From: Cymbomonas tetramitiformis | Taxonomy: Eukaryota > Chlorophyta > Pyramimonadophyceae > Pyramimonadales > Pyramimonadaceae | Assembly: GCA_001247695.2 (NCBI GenBank) | Contig: LGRX02003738.1 | Coordinates: forward strand, 1 to 41,258 | Length of the DNA stretch: 41,258 nucleotides | Direction: 5' to 3' | Part shown: one piece after another, positions 30,714 through 41,197 of the stretch | Position numbering within the stretch: position 1 is the stretch's first letter | Layout: the number at the start of each line of letters is the position of its first letter | Notes under the pieces: model-generated | Told to the model about the DNA's origin: nothing | The model's input: only the letters and a program-made list of their open reading frames with translations | Databases searched by the model: none | Translations under genes and position numbers: made by a program

Positions 30714-30960
30714 ACAGAGCTCCGATTCTGGTTGAGCCTCCACTCGGAGGAATTTACTTCCCCAATTTGGGATGTTGTCTCAGCTATTTTTGTTAATCTT
30801 ATTTGGACAGATGCGGGAGGCACCGGCTGGGGAGGTTGGCTTGCGGCTAGCGGTGTCCGAGAGCGGCAGGCTGCTAGAGGACACCTGTCCTTAAGTGAAC
30901 GGGATGAGTCTTCCACCTTTCAGGAACTTATCGGGATTCTCCGTACTCCAGGGAATGGTA
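30714..30960 (+). pseudogene. DIRS-like retrotransposon fragment (RNase H start)
   Basis: The + strand frame starting at the LTR edge reads ELRFWLSLHSEEFTSPIWDV, then LIWTDAGGTGWGGWL and STFQELIGI. This is the pattern that joins reverse transcriptase to RNase H in DIRS-type elements, with the first RNase H aspartate in TDAG. It is broken off on both sides: by the LTR on the left and by AT-rich repeats on the right. It lies in the opposite orientation to the remnant at 18546-19640. Confidence 0.55.
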
Positions 30961-31215
30961 TCGGTTGGGCTGGAGGTTATCGATCAATTCCGATTATTTC
31001 ATATTTCGTATTAATCGATATCGATATTGCAATTAAAAAAGAACTCGGTTATCAATCGATTTCGATCATTTACATGCACTAATCAATCAATTCCGATATT
31101 CAGATTTCGATAATTCTAGACATATCAATCAATTCCGATTATTTACAAGTTGTTATCAATCAATATTGATAATTCTTACAGGAGATCAATATATCGATAT
31201 ATCGATAATATCGAT
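30961..31215. repeat. ATCGATCAATTCCGATTA-type interspersed repeats (block 1)
   Basis: Irregularly spaced (about 30-60 bp) near-copies of ATCAATCAATTCCGATTATT plus runs of ATATCGATAT. A related block is at 31690-31905. Confidence 0.75.
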
Positions 31216-31283
31216 AAGGATCTGATAACATTGCTACTAAATAATGAGCAGGTGCAAGCCTACTATTTATTAGAAAACCCTTC

Positions 31284-31484
31284 CCATCCTATGAGCCACT
31301 GCGTTGCCAAGCCTTTCACACGCTCAGCTTTTATCTCGCGAACAACGTACTCAGTCTCATCACTACCTGCAGGGTCGAAAGCTGAGAGTTGAGTTCGTTT
31401 CACTGGCCCTTTGCCGTGAGCGACCAAGGTGACACCACTGCTACTGCTCCTCTTCCTCGGAGCCCCACGCCCACGTTTGCCCAT
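31284..31484 (-). CDS. Chromodomain protein, probable first exon only
   Basis: From the ATG at 31484 the minus strand encodes a basic, serine-rich N-terminus (GKRGRGAPRKRSSSS, nuclear-signal-like). It then reads EYVVREIKAERVKG and QWLIGWEGF, the first two strands of a chromodomain including the aromatic Y and W that bind methylated lysine. The usual following NTWEP segment is absent: the frame meets TAG after GFSNK. Either an intron starts near GGGTTTTCT (about 31288) and the next exon was not found, or this is a broken copy. Chromodomains occur in HP1-type proteins and also in gypsy integrases; the N-terminal position favours an HP1-like host gene, but this is unsure. Confidence 0.5.
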
Positions 31485-31689
31485 GACTCGGACACTGTTA
31501 CAAAGTGGAAAGTGTTATGGGTGCTGACATTCCAAATTGAGACCAAATAGGTGTGTTGACCAGGAATAAGGGTGGACGGGAGGCTAGCAGGCTACGCCGT
31601 CGGAGGACAGGCTGGCGAGGCTTGCAATCAATCCAGTGTCGATTCGCTACGAACCAATGATATTTTCGGATGGGTGCCATTCAAGATCG

Positions 31690-31905
31690 ATTTACATTTT
31701 TCCGATTATCGATATCCACATTCCGATATCGATATCGCAATTTCAAATTTCTAATCGATCGATTTCGATTTAACGGGATATGCCAATCGATTAATTCCGA
31801 TATCCTACGGCACTGTTATCGATCGATTCCGATTTATTGATGTCGGGTATCGATCAATACTAATTATTTTGATTATTGAATGATGGGCTATCGATTGATA
31901 ATAAT
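31690..31905. repeat. ATCGATCGATTCCGAT-type interspersed repeats (block 2)
   Basis: Same motif family as block 1; the two blocks flank the chromodomain exon and its upstream sequence. Confidence 0.7.
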
Positions 31906-31959
31906 ATTCCGATAAATCGCTTTATCAGAATATCGGCACAACCGATACCATTCCTTGAT

Positions 31960-32261
31960 GAAACGCAGTCCGCAAAGCTCCCATAACGAAAGTTGGTGAC
32001 ACTGTCACGAACGTCGCCTGTATGGGCTGGAGCAGGAATTATACACAAAAATGATTTTCCGTGTGTCGTCGTCGTCGTCACACTTTCGTTTCAGTACGTG
32101 GTTGCCAAGTTTTTGTGTGACATGAAACGCAGTCCGCAAAGCTCCCAGAACGAAAGTTGGTGACACTGTCATGAACGTCGCCAGTATGGGCTGGAACAGG
32201 AATTATACACAAAAATGATTTTCCGTGTGTCGTCGTCGTCGGCGTCACGCTTTCGTTTCAG
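31960..32261 (+). repeat. Tandem duplication of about 135 bp, offset 164 bp
   Basis: 31960-32094 and 32124-32261 both run from GAAACGCAGTCCGCAAAGCT to CTTTCGTTTCAG with about eight differences, including a 3-bp change in a GTC microsatellite. Both copies end in a pyrimidine-rich TTTCAG, as a splice acceptor would. Confidence 0.9.
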
Positions 32262-32489
32262 GCCCGTCGGTAAATCTGGTTTGGAAATTTTGTCGCGATG
32301 TCGGCATGTCGTGTCGCTCTCAGGTGCCGAAGCTGACAATAATAGCATTCCTTGCACCGGCACGATTAGTAAGAAGCCGATATCGCCTCCCCAGTCATAC
32401 AAAACGGCTATGTATCATAGTGTGCAATATACCTAGTATAATCTGCCATAAGTAAAGACTGCATCGATCATGCTGAGTATCGAGCGAAC

Positions 32490-32998
32490 ATGGCTAATCT
32501 ATTTGCAGTGCCAATTGCAGTTGTACTCATTCTATTGGCAAGGAGTCACAGCTTAGTACATGGTCCGGAATGGTTGCTTGCTGAAGGAACACGTAAGTTA
32601 ACCGCCATTTACGGGCAGTCCATCAAACACAACGTTGAAAGCAATGACGCAGCAAAAGCTTTGTTATCTGAGAATTTACTCTATTCTAATTTGCTATCTG
32701 TTTGCGGCAAACAGGGCCATCTTTCGTCACTCTGGACTTTCACGTAGCCGAGGCATATGCAGGATCCTCGGACCGATTGCTATCAATCGCAAGGACGTGG
32801 AACAGACAATCTCGATGGCCACAAGGTGTTCAATCTTCGTCCTTGATAAGATCCTCGCCTGCTAGAGATTCGGAAGCCGTTGAGTTCCTCAACAGGCCTG
32901 CTCCTCTCAATATCCTGCAAGTGTTGCTCAAAGCAAATTCAGTCCTGTTTCGCGCACCACATGCGAAGGGTGTTCATTCAAAGTGGACATTTCCCTAG
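32490..32998 (+). CDS. Small predicted secreted protein, two exons
   Basis: Exon 1 is 32490-32592 and exon 2 is 32715-32998. The intron has a consensus donor GTAAGT and acceptor AACAG and joins in phase 1 to give 128 aa. Residues 1-25 (FAVPIAVVLILLARSHSLVHG) look like a signal peptide. The mature part has PSFVTLDFHVAEAY, a serine/arginine-rich middle and ends in KWTFP. I do not recognise the family. The PSFVTLD start loosely recalls the N-terminus of heparanase-like hydrolases, but the protein is far too short to be one, so it could be a fragment. The signal peptide followed by a clean in-phase intron is the main support. Confidence 0.5.
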
Positions 32999-35900
32999 TC
33001 GAGTTCCTTCAAATACAAATCTGAAATGAAACCTTCTGACCATCCAAATGGCAAACCAAATGGTTTGAATACAATGTAGACGATGAACATATTACCGCAC
33101 CTTGCTTCACCATACTGACATTACATGAATAGAGTCAAAGGGGAAAACCGCCGCCCCTATCTCGACGAGACCCCTCACAAGTTTGGTCTCCCAGCATTTG
33201 CCATTTATCAAGCGGTTCTCATATCAGCTACTTTCACCAACATTCCTCAGAATTTCGATGAATTCATGAAGGAATCCGTGCAAAGGATAGTGTACATCGA
33301 TTTTACCCTGGAGTGTTAGGAAAACTGCTCAGGCAACACTGCCATAGGCTTGGGGGCCCAACTTGAATGCGGGTTTTGCCGTTATTCATGAGATAGCGAG
33401 GAGGGAATACAAAGGATTCACACAAGACAAAGCATAACGTGATGGCACCCCTATAAGGTTCTCCAATAATTGCCTGAAATGCTGGCTGGTACCCCAGTGT
33501 AGGATTAGTCCCCAAAACGCAGTTGAAGAGCCATTTGATGGTCGGCAGCTCCAAGGAACGGCGGCGGTGCATGCCAGCTGTGCTACACTATCCATGAAAT
33601 GCTTCAAAAGGGAAAATCTGGAACACTAGTAAATAGAGCACCATGCGTGCAACTTTCTAATTACCAAGATGGCAATTTTCTCTCCACCTCCAAGTCTTCC
33701 CCGGCACTGCCTACACCGGGAATAGCTCAAACATAATTCCCGAACGCACAAATCCACTCAGCCGCACCGCACTGCGGACTCGCGCCGCCCTGGCAAAGCT
33801 CCTGTGCGATGCAGGAGGGCCGCACATGACAGTGAATGCCAAGGCAGCCCTCGCGCGGGAGCAAGTCTCGAGGCGCCTGCTGCGTGCATTCGATCTCCGT
33901 TGTTGCCTCAGCGGGTACTACAACGCAGTCCCTCGTTGGGCACTTAAGAAAAAAAAGAATCCTCGCACCTGGGTATACCCTAGCTTCCCAGTAGCCCGGA
34001 GGATGGGCACGCATTTCTGCCACCACCTGGCGTATCCTAGCCTTGACCAGTGTCGCCTCTCCCACTGGGACCACCAGCATGTCGGCGAGGCCCGACTTCT
34101 CCCGGTGCCTGCGGTGTCCCGGCCGGAAAGCAAGCGGCGTCTACTTGCAGCGGGAAAACCTCCACCTGGCTGGCTGAGTATCCAACCGCACTCCTTTATC
34201 CTTACCGGCAAAAGCCTCCAAATGGCCCCACCGCGAATTTTGGGGGCCTGGGGATGAAGGCGTCGTCCTTGAAGGCAGAGAAACCCGCGTCACTGTGCTC
34301 CTCCTACAGCACTGGTTGCGGCACAATCGACGAACAAAGAGCCCCCAGAGTTCCCCTTGTTGTGGCCCCTCCTTCGACTTGATCAGCCGCCCTTCTCCTC
34401 CCGCAGCATCCCCAACCCGAAAGCCACGGCTCGCATCGACCCCGTAGGAAAGTTCAGACCACGCCCTCAGGCTTGGGGAGTCCCAATCCACTGCCTCAAG
34501 GTATACATTCCGTCGGTCTGGGAATATCCTGGGAATATGCCAATTTTTTATCTAGATTCGACGCGCAATTACCCAGTCAACCTCAGAAGATGCTTCGCGG
34601 CCTTCATAGTGAGAAGCGGGTTTCCCCGTTTTCACACTGTGAAGAGCGTTTTCGGGCAAAAAAGTGCCTACAGCCATGATATATTTTACAATGCTAAACT
34701 ATCGTAATGCATTGTGCAGTTTACATACATATTATATTGGGTGCTGCGAAGAGAATGCTACGTTCCACGTTACGGATGATGCTCATCCGCGACTTGGGCG
34801 GAGCATCTCGCGATGCCCCCTCCGGAAAAATCATCCCTACCTTAAACAGCTGATTGCCGTTGATTGCCTGCGGCTAACGCTTCCTAGGGTGCAGTAAGGA
34901 AGACTGAGAGTGTTCCTTAGCTTTTTGCTACGCATCATTCAAGGATTACACGCGCTTGTAGCTCGTGGCATCCGTGGCTACACCCCTCAACTTTGAGCCC
35001 ATGGTTCTCGCACCATTCGAGCTCAAATGAAGCGCGCAAACGCACAGCCTATTTATCAACATATAAATGACAAAATCATTATCAGCTGAAAAACATTTAA
35101 AAGCATTAGGTAAGTGAATCTTGCAGCGACAGCAGCAGGAGCGAGTTTTGACCGAACTCGCAGGAAACCTTGCAGATGTTCAGACAGCCGCTCGAACGTT
35201 CGATTACAGCATTTTTGATCGTACTGTCGTGCCTGCCGCGTTTTTTTTCGCACATAGCACCACTAAACTAATATTCAACGGTGGAGAGAAAAATGCTGAT
35301 CTGACGGTCATCACCCTGTAATTCACGACCGACGGAATGTATACAAGGGCGACCTCGCAGTGTACTGCGTTGAACGCATCCTTGGCATCGGCCTCAATGC
35401 ACCGCCACCCTCTGCGACGCTGACTCGAATGTGCTTGCACTGCGTGATCCTCCATGGCCGCCGCTCCCTCGATCGAGCCTTGAGCGCCGATGCTGTCTGC
35501 ATGCAGATCACCTCTGCTACCACCTTACCAAGAACTTCACCACACACAATGGGCTGCATGCTCTCCTCCGGTTCGTCTTTCATCAACGCCACCACCCATG
35601 CGTCCAGCACCTACTCTCTGACGTGCTCTGGTACGGCCCACCGCGAGACTCTCTCCTCGCCTCCCTCAGGAGACGCCATCCTCTGGACCAGCCTTCCAAA
35701 ACCACCCAGTCGCGGGCGGCCCCAAGGAACCGAGCAACGCGCCGCTCCATGATCCCCCCGATCCCCGCCGCGCCTGTGCCCGGCTTCTGCACAAGCCCGG
35801 CGCGAGATGAAGTAACCGCTTCTCCGCCGTGCACGCCTCTGCGGGGGTCCGTGGGGCGCTCCGCAGAGCGCTCGGCATGCCGCGAGCCAGCAAGCCAGCG

Positions 35901-36710
35901 AGCCGAGCTCAGAGCGGCTCACTGTTGCTCGAGCACCTCACTTCAACACAGGAAGTCACTGTTCGCATAGCCCTCCATTCTCTAACCACGAAGCCACTCC
36001 CACGCGCCACCCCCAAACCTGTGGCCGCCTGGTGGACCCCCAGCCTGCTCCCTTGGACCCTCCGCCCGGCCCCGGCGGCGCTTCGGCAACCGTGCACGCA
36101 GCCCTTCCCTCGCAAGCGGCCCCGTGCGCCCGGAGGTCCCGGCCGCCGCTCCCTTACCCTCCATCCAAACGAAGCACAACGCATCGCTCCCCGCAACCCG
36201 TTCAACATCCAACGGCTCCCCACAACCCGTTCAACATCCAACCGTCTCCAGCGAGACATACGCCCACTTAGCCTGTCTCCCTCTCGCGGGTCGCCGCCTC
36301 CAAAGTCTCTCAAAGAAGCCGCCCTCCCCTCAACGCCCTTCAAGAGAAACACCTCGTCCTCCGGCCCCAGCCTGGCAGCTCCAAGAGCACCACCTCAACC
36401 CCCCGCGCGCCCCCCAGGTGAGACGTCGTCGTCATACTCCCAATTCGCGTCAGGACCCGCACACCGTTGCACCCAGCCCGGGCACCAATCATCAACCCTG
36501 GGTCCAAACACCTTCACCGGGCCCTCACCGGATCCCCATCAAAAGACTTCAACATCATCGCCCCCTCCACCAGCGCTCCTGACCCATCACGAGCCCCGAG
36601 CCATCTCCGATACAGCTCGGCCTGGGTCCCCTCCACCCGCCCAAGATCCCCTATGGCGAGCATATAGCGGCCGCCCACCCACACCCTCTCCTCGTCATTC
36701 CCACCCTACT
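32999..36710. other. No recognisable gene
   Basis: Mixed composition. 33303-33607 (minus) and 33727-34491 (minus) have protein-like frames without known motifs. 35323-35610 (minus) has a plausible frame starting MLDAWVVALMKDEPEES but no family match. 35829-36719 (plus) is a 296-codon Pro/Ser/Thr-rich frame in C-rich DNA, probably chance; it contains a 19-bp direct repeat AACCCGTTCAACATCCAAC at 36195 and 36224. Exons of an unrecognised gene could be hidden here. Confidence 0.4.
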
Positions 36711-36765
36711 AGATTTTAGGGTTTAGGGTTTTAACGGGATTTATGGCGATCTTTAGGGTTAAAAA
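36711..36765 (+). repeat. Short TTTAGGG (plant-type telomere-like) tract
   Basis: TTTTAGGGTTTAGGGTTTT followed by another TTTAGGGTT about 25 bp later. Too short to be a telomere. Confidence 0.6.
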
Positions 36766-36912
36766 AAACCACGAAAACTCCGACAAAACACCAACTGCGG
36801 ATGCTGAACCTCAAATCCCGTCAGCATCCCTTTTAATGTTACCCGCGTCAGCTTCATCATCTCCTTTAATAGACATGTCGACGAAAGCTGGAAGAGGCCA
36901 ACGGCCGCGCCT

Positions 36913-37198
36913 CCGTCGAAGGCCGGGCGGCGCCTCCGTCGAAGGCCGGGCGGCGCCTCCGTCGAAGGCCGGGCGGCGCCTCTGTCGAAGGCCGGGCGGC
37001 GCCTCCGTCGAAAGCCGGGTGGCGCCTCCGTCGAAGGCCAAGCTGCGCCTCCGTCGAAGGCCGGGCAAGGCCAGGCGGCGCCTCCGTCGAAGGCCGGGCG
37101 GCGCCTCCGTCGAAGGCCGGGCGGCGCCTCCGTCGAAGGCCGGGCGGCGCCTCCGTCGAAGGCCGGGCGGCGCCTCCGTCGAAGGCCGGGCGGCGCCT
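36913..37198. repeat. Minisatellite, 23-bp unit, about 12 copies
   Basis: Units of CCGTCGAAGGCCGGGCGGCG plus CCT, with one shortened region near 37065. It lies downstream of the last recognised Era exon, either in an intron or in the 3' flank. Confidence 0.95.
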
Positions 37199-37575
37199 CG
37201 GCACTGCAGGAGTGTGCACCATGTAAGCGGCGAGCCGTCCAAGCCCGGTGTACGCGCGGCACTGCAGGAGTGTGCACCATGTAAGCGGCGAGCCGTCCAA
37301 GCCCGGGGTATGCGCGGCACTGCAGGAGTGTGCACCATGTAAGCGGCGAGCCGTCCAAGCCCGACGCGCGCACTGCAGGAGTGTGCACCATAAGCGGCGA
37401 GCCGTCCAAGCCCGGTATGCGCTGCACTGCAGGAGTGTGCACCATGTGGGGTAAGCGGCGAGCTCCAAGCCCGTATGCGCGGCACTGCAGGAGTGTGCAC
37501 CATGTAAGCGGCGAGCCGTCCAAGCCCGGTGTACGCGTGGCACTGCAGGAGTGTGCACCATGTAAGCGGCGTGGC
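37199..37575. repeat. Minisatellite, 58-bp unit, about 7 copies
   Basis: Each unit starts GCACTGCAGGAGTGTGCACC and continues ATGTAAGCGGCGAGCCGTCC then AAGCCCG; starts at 37201, 37259 and 37317 give the period, and later units are shortened. On the Era strand each unit contains CTCCTGCAG, a good splice-acceptor match. Confidence 0.95.
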
Positions 37576-37702
37576 GCACAAGAAGAAGATGATCGAGTTG
37601 CAGCTTGAGGCGGCCGGGAGGAGCATGCACCGAGGGGGGAGCAATGCGTTCGGGTGTGCCAAAGAAACGCTGTTCCGCCTCATGCAGCTTAGAGGAGCTC
37701 AC

Positions 37703-40700
37703 CTGTCGTTTTCCCGCCACCCCTCCTTGGTTTTGACTCGGAGCTGAAGGTACACCTTGCGCTCCAAGAACGCCTCCAGCTCTGCACGCGCCGCGCTCGA
37801 CGTTCCCTGGGGAAAAGCCTCCCCTCTATCCTTCAGCTCCAACGCCTCCATCCCTGAGGTGTCCAAGCTGCGGGCGTGGCAGCTGCCCATCTCGCAGGCT
37901 CCCACATGCACGGCTCTGTGACCGCTGCGGCACTCATCGAGGAGACTGGCAGAGCTCAGAGAGCGGAACGCGCATGGATAACCGGGCACGCGCTCGAGGA
38001 CTGCCACCGACCTTCAGCGCAGCTCCACCTTTACCGATAAGAATGCCCTTTTGTGACTCGCGGTCAACGATGACCTCGGCCTCTATGTAGTCCTTGTTGC
38101 CGCGAGCCCTCTCCATGCACTGCGTCACCACCACCTGCGTCGCATAGGGAACCTGCCGCCCGCATCCCCCACCCGCAGGTACTGTCAGCGGACACAACCC
38201 CCCAGGACCGCGTTTCACCGGACACTATCCTCCCCTTAAAGAAACCGCTATCGGATGCATCCCCCAGAAACCGTCATTGGATGTATCCCCCATAACCGTC
38301 ATTGGATGTATCCATCCTCGAGAGACCGCTTTAGACCTATCCACTTCTAGCGGCCATCACCAGATACATCCACTCCCCAGGTACTGTCACCAGGATGCAT
38401 CACCCCCAGGGACCGCGCCATCGGACGATCCACCCCCTAAGAGACCGTCATCGACGCATCCGTCCACTTCTGTGTACTGTCACCGGATGCATCCCCCTCT
38501 TAAGAGACCGTCATCGGACGTATCCAATTTCAGGGATGTCATCGGATGCATCCACCCCCAGGTTCTGTCAGCGGACGCATCCGTTCCCCCCCACAGGGAT
38601 CGGCCACCAGGGGCATCCATCTCAGGGACTGTCACCGCATCCCCCCCGAGGGACCGTCACAGGGCGTACTCTGTCCTTCTCCCCAGGGACTGCCACAGGG
38701 CGCATCCACCCACCCCCAGGGACCATCACAGGGCGCATCTGTCCTTCTCCCAAAGAAGCGCGCTCAGTATTCGCTGCAAACATGTTGCATAGGTATGTCG
38801 CTGCTGCGCAGTCTGTCGCGAAGGGGGCATCAGCTGCACGATGTGCCAGGTGTGGGGCTGGCTGATGGAGAACCTCCTCGCGGTATCGCAGGAATATTTG
38901 CTCACGAATGATTTCGGCGATGAAGAAGCGCTCGGGATGCTCACTCAGCACATCCTATGTGGCAAGAGACAAAACCCATCCCTCCCCCGCCTCCAACACA
39001 TATGAGAGCGGCGAGCATTTCTAAGCCCTAGCAAGTCCTCACCTCCTGGGCAAGTCGATCATTCATCAATTTGCAGCCGGAACCCCGCCACTGGGGATGT
39101 GGAATGCGGGCGCAGCTTGAGATGCGGATATACCTTCGGATAAAGGGAAGGCCCGAAAGGCAAGCTGTTGATAGCAAACTCGGCGAGGTTGCGGATGCCT
39201 TTTCTCTTCTTCGCAGAGATGGCCATGATGGTGGCCTCTGATCCCCAGACCTCTGCGCCCCAGGGATACAGGTGGCGCGTGCCCAATCAGACCTCTGCGC
39301 CCCAGGGATACAGGTGGCGCGTGCCCAATCAGACCTCTGCGCGCCAGGGATACAGGTGGCGCGTGCCCAATCAGACCTCTGCGCCCCAGGGATACAGGTG
39401 GCGCGTGCCCAACTCAGACCTCTGTGCCCCAGGATACAGGTGGCGCGTGCCCAATCAGACCTCTGCGCCCCAGGGATACAGGTGGCGCGTGCCCAATCAG
39501 ACCTCTGCGCCCCAGGGGATACAGGTGGCGCGTGCCCAATCAGACCTCTGCGCCCCAGGGATACAGGTGGCGCGTGCCCAATCAGACCTCTGCGCCCCAG
39601 GGATACAGGTGGCGCGTGCCCAATCAGACTTCTGCGCGCCAGGGATACAGGTGGCGCTTGCCCAATCAGACCACTGCGCGCCAGGGATACAGGTGGCGCG
39701 TGCCCAATCAGACCTCTGCGCCCCAGGGATACAGGTGGCGCGTGCCCAGTCAGACCTCTGCGCGCCAGGGATACAGGTGGCGCGTGCCCAATCAGACCTC
39801 TGCGCGCCAGGGGATACAGGTGGCGCGTGCCCATCAGACCTCTGCGCCCCCAGGGATACAAGCAGGTGGCTTGCCCAGTCAGACCTCTGCGCGCCAGGAT
39901 TACAGGTGTGGCGCGTGCCCAATCAGACCTCTGCGCCCCCAGGGATGCAGGTGGCGCTTGCCCAGTCAGACCTCTGCGCCGCCAGGGATAAGGTGGCGCG
40001 TGTCTAATCAGTGTCTTGCAAGGGATACAGGTGGCGCGTGCCCAATCAGACCTCTGCGCCCCAGGGATACAGGTGGCGCTTGCCCAGTCAGACCTCTGCG
40101 CGCCAGGGATACAGGTGGCGCGTGCCCAATCAGACCTCTGCGCGCCAGGGATACAGGTGGCGCGTGCCGAATCAGGCCTCTGCGCGCCAGAGATACAGGT
40201 GGCGCGTGCCCAATCAGACCTCTGCGCGCCAGGGAGACAGGTGGCGCGTGCCCAATCAGGCGCTGGTGCATACTGCAGGGACACCCATGTGTCCTGTAGA
40301 TCCTGGTGTAAACCTTCGATAGGAAGCCGACAAGGTTATCGTATCGGGTGCGACATCTCGAGTCGGGACGTGCAGAATGACGAATCCCGTAGGCGCGCCC
40401 GACTCGGAAGGCGCAATCACGCGAGGCAGTCGCAGCCACAGGGCACGGGGACCCCCGCAGGCGCAGCCACAGGGCGCGGGGAGACCCCCGCAGGCGCAGC
40501 CACAGGGCGCGGGGAGACCCCCGCAGTCGTAGGCACAGGGCGTGGGGACCCCCACAGTCGCAGCCACAGGGCGCGGGGACCCCCGCGGCTGCCTTCGCTC
40601 TTTCTACAACAGATTATGACATTGTCACTGCACGTTCTTGTCACGACACTGGAAATGCCTCGGCGTGGCATAATGTATACCGAAGGCCCGGCCACTGAGG

Positions 40701-40781
40701 AAGAGAGAGCTTCAGCCCCAGATACCCTCTTCGGCATTCCGCACCTTCGAAATACGCCGTCAGATCCTCCAATTCTTCGTC
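37703..40781 (-). CDS. era: Era-like GTPase (plastid type), C-terminal half, five recognised exons
   Basis: Exons in coding order: 40781-40745, 39237-39134, 38954-38874, 38152-38012, 37806-37703. All introns are GT-AG and in phase. Translation gives the end of the G domain (DEELEDLTAYFE; then MAISAKKRKGIRNLAEF with the SAK motif that contacts guanine), the linker LPFGPSLYPK, SEHPERFF and AEIIREQIF. The KH RNA-binding domain follows (YIEAEVIVDRESQKGILIGKGG with the GKGG loop), then ARAELEAFLERKVYLQLRVK and GWREND. Era binds the 3' end of small-subunit rRNA and supports ribosome assembly; SEHPERFF and LPFGP match the chloroplast-type protein of plants. The P-loop exons were not found and probably lie beyond the window. 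The last short exon after 37703 (split codon AG) was also not identified. Confidence 0.85.
38215..38760. repeat. Imperfect minisatellite, about 28-bp unit, in an Era intron
   Basis: About 18 diverged units built on GACCGTCATCGGATGCATCC with CCC-rich spacers. The array lies wholly between the exons at 38012-38152 and 38874-38954. Confidence 0.85.
39244..40262. repeat. Minisatellite, 42-bp unit, about 24 copies, in an Era intron
   Basis: The unit GGATACAGGTGGCGCGTGCC then CAATCAGACCTCTGCGCCCC and AG repeats with starts at 39264 and 39306. Variation is mainly CCCC versus GCGC. The array begins seven bases from the exon at 39134-39237 and includes its splice-acceptor side. Because 42 is a multiple of three and the unit has no stops, frames of up to about 420 codons are open on both strands; they are not genes. 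Confidence 0.95.
40430..40585. repeat. Minisatellite, 31-33-bp unit, about 5 copies, in an Era intron
   Basis: Units of GCAGCCACAGGGCGCGGGGA plus GACCCCCGCAGGC. It lies in the same intron as the 42-bp array. Confidence 0.9.
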
Positions 40782-41197
40782 CTGCAATGATGACACACCC
40801 TCCCATGTTTCTATGGTTCGACCCATAAGCCAAGACGCATATGACGGAGCGGAGTGAACATCTGCGCCCGCCAAACGCAGGCACCCGAGGTGGACGGTTG
40901 TCTCTTAGGCCTGTGCCATGCCGGAGTTTTAGTACAAGTCAGTAATGACATCGCCGTGTCATACAGTGCCCGGATGTCACAGTGGTCGTTTCGAGTTGAT
41001 CATCAAATTCATAATCTATAGTCCATGCGATGTAACGATGGATCTGTTTCAACAATGTATTTCTCGTACAGATGGTGGTCAGTCTCAGAGGACAAAAGCG
41101 AGACTTGGTGTTTTGGAACCTATGTGTGCGTCTTGCACGTATATTTACATTACTTATCACTTCTGCGTCGAGCTCTTCCATGACCAGATCTTCAAAA
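40782..41197. other. No recognised exon
   Basis: Upstream side of the first recognised Era exon. No P-loop (GxxxxGKS) or DxxG motif was seen on the minus strand, so this is probably intron. Confidence 0.4.

Noticed and set aside
32715..32998. Heparanase (GH79)-like enzyme
   Set aside because: Only a loose resemblance around PSFVTLD; the protein is 128 residues and lacks any catalytic region.
35829..36719. 296-codon Pro/Ser-rich gene
   Set aside because: Low-complexity, C-rich DNA with open frames in other registers too; no domain, signal or intron support.
36759..37720. Several 250-290-codon minus-strand frames
   Set aside because: They arise from the 23-bp and 58-bp arrays; the peptide is a simple repeat in each frame.
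39028..40299. Long open frames (up to about 420 codons) over 39028-40299 on both strands
   Set aside because: The 42-bp repeat has a length divisible by three and no stops, so frames stay open by default. The region is an intron between two recognised Era exons.
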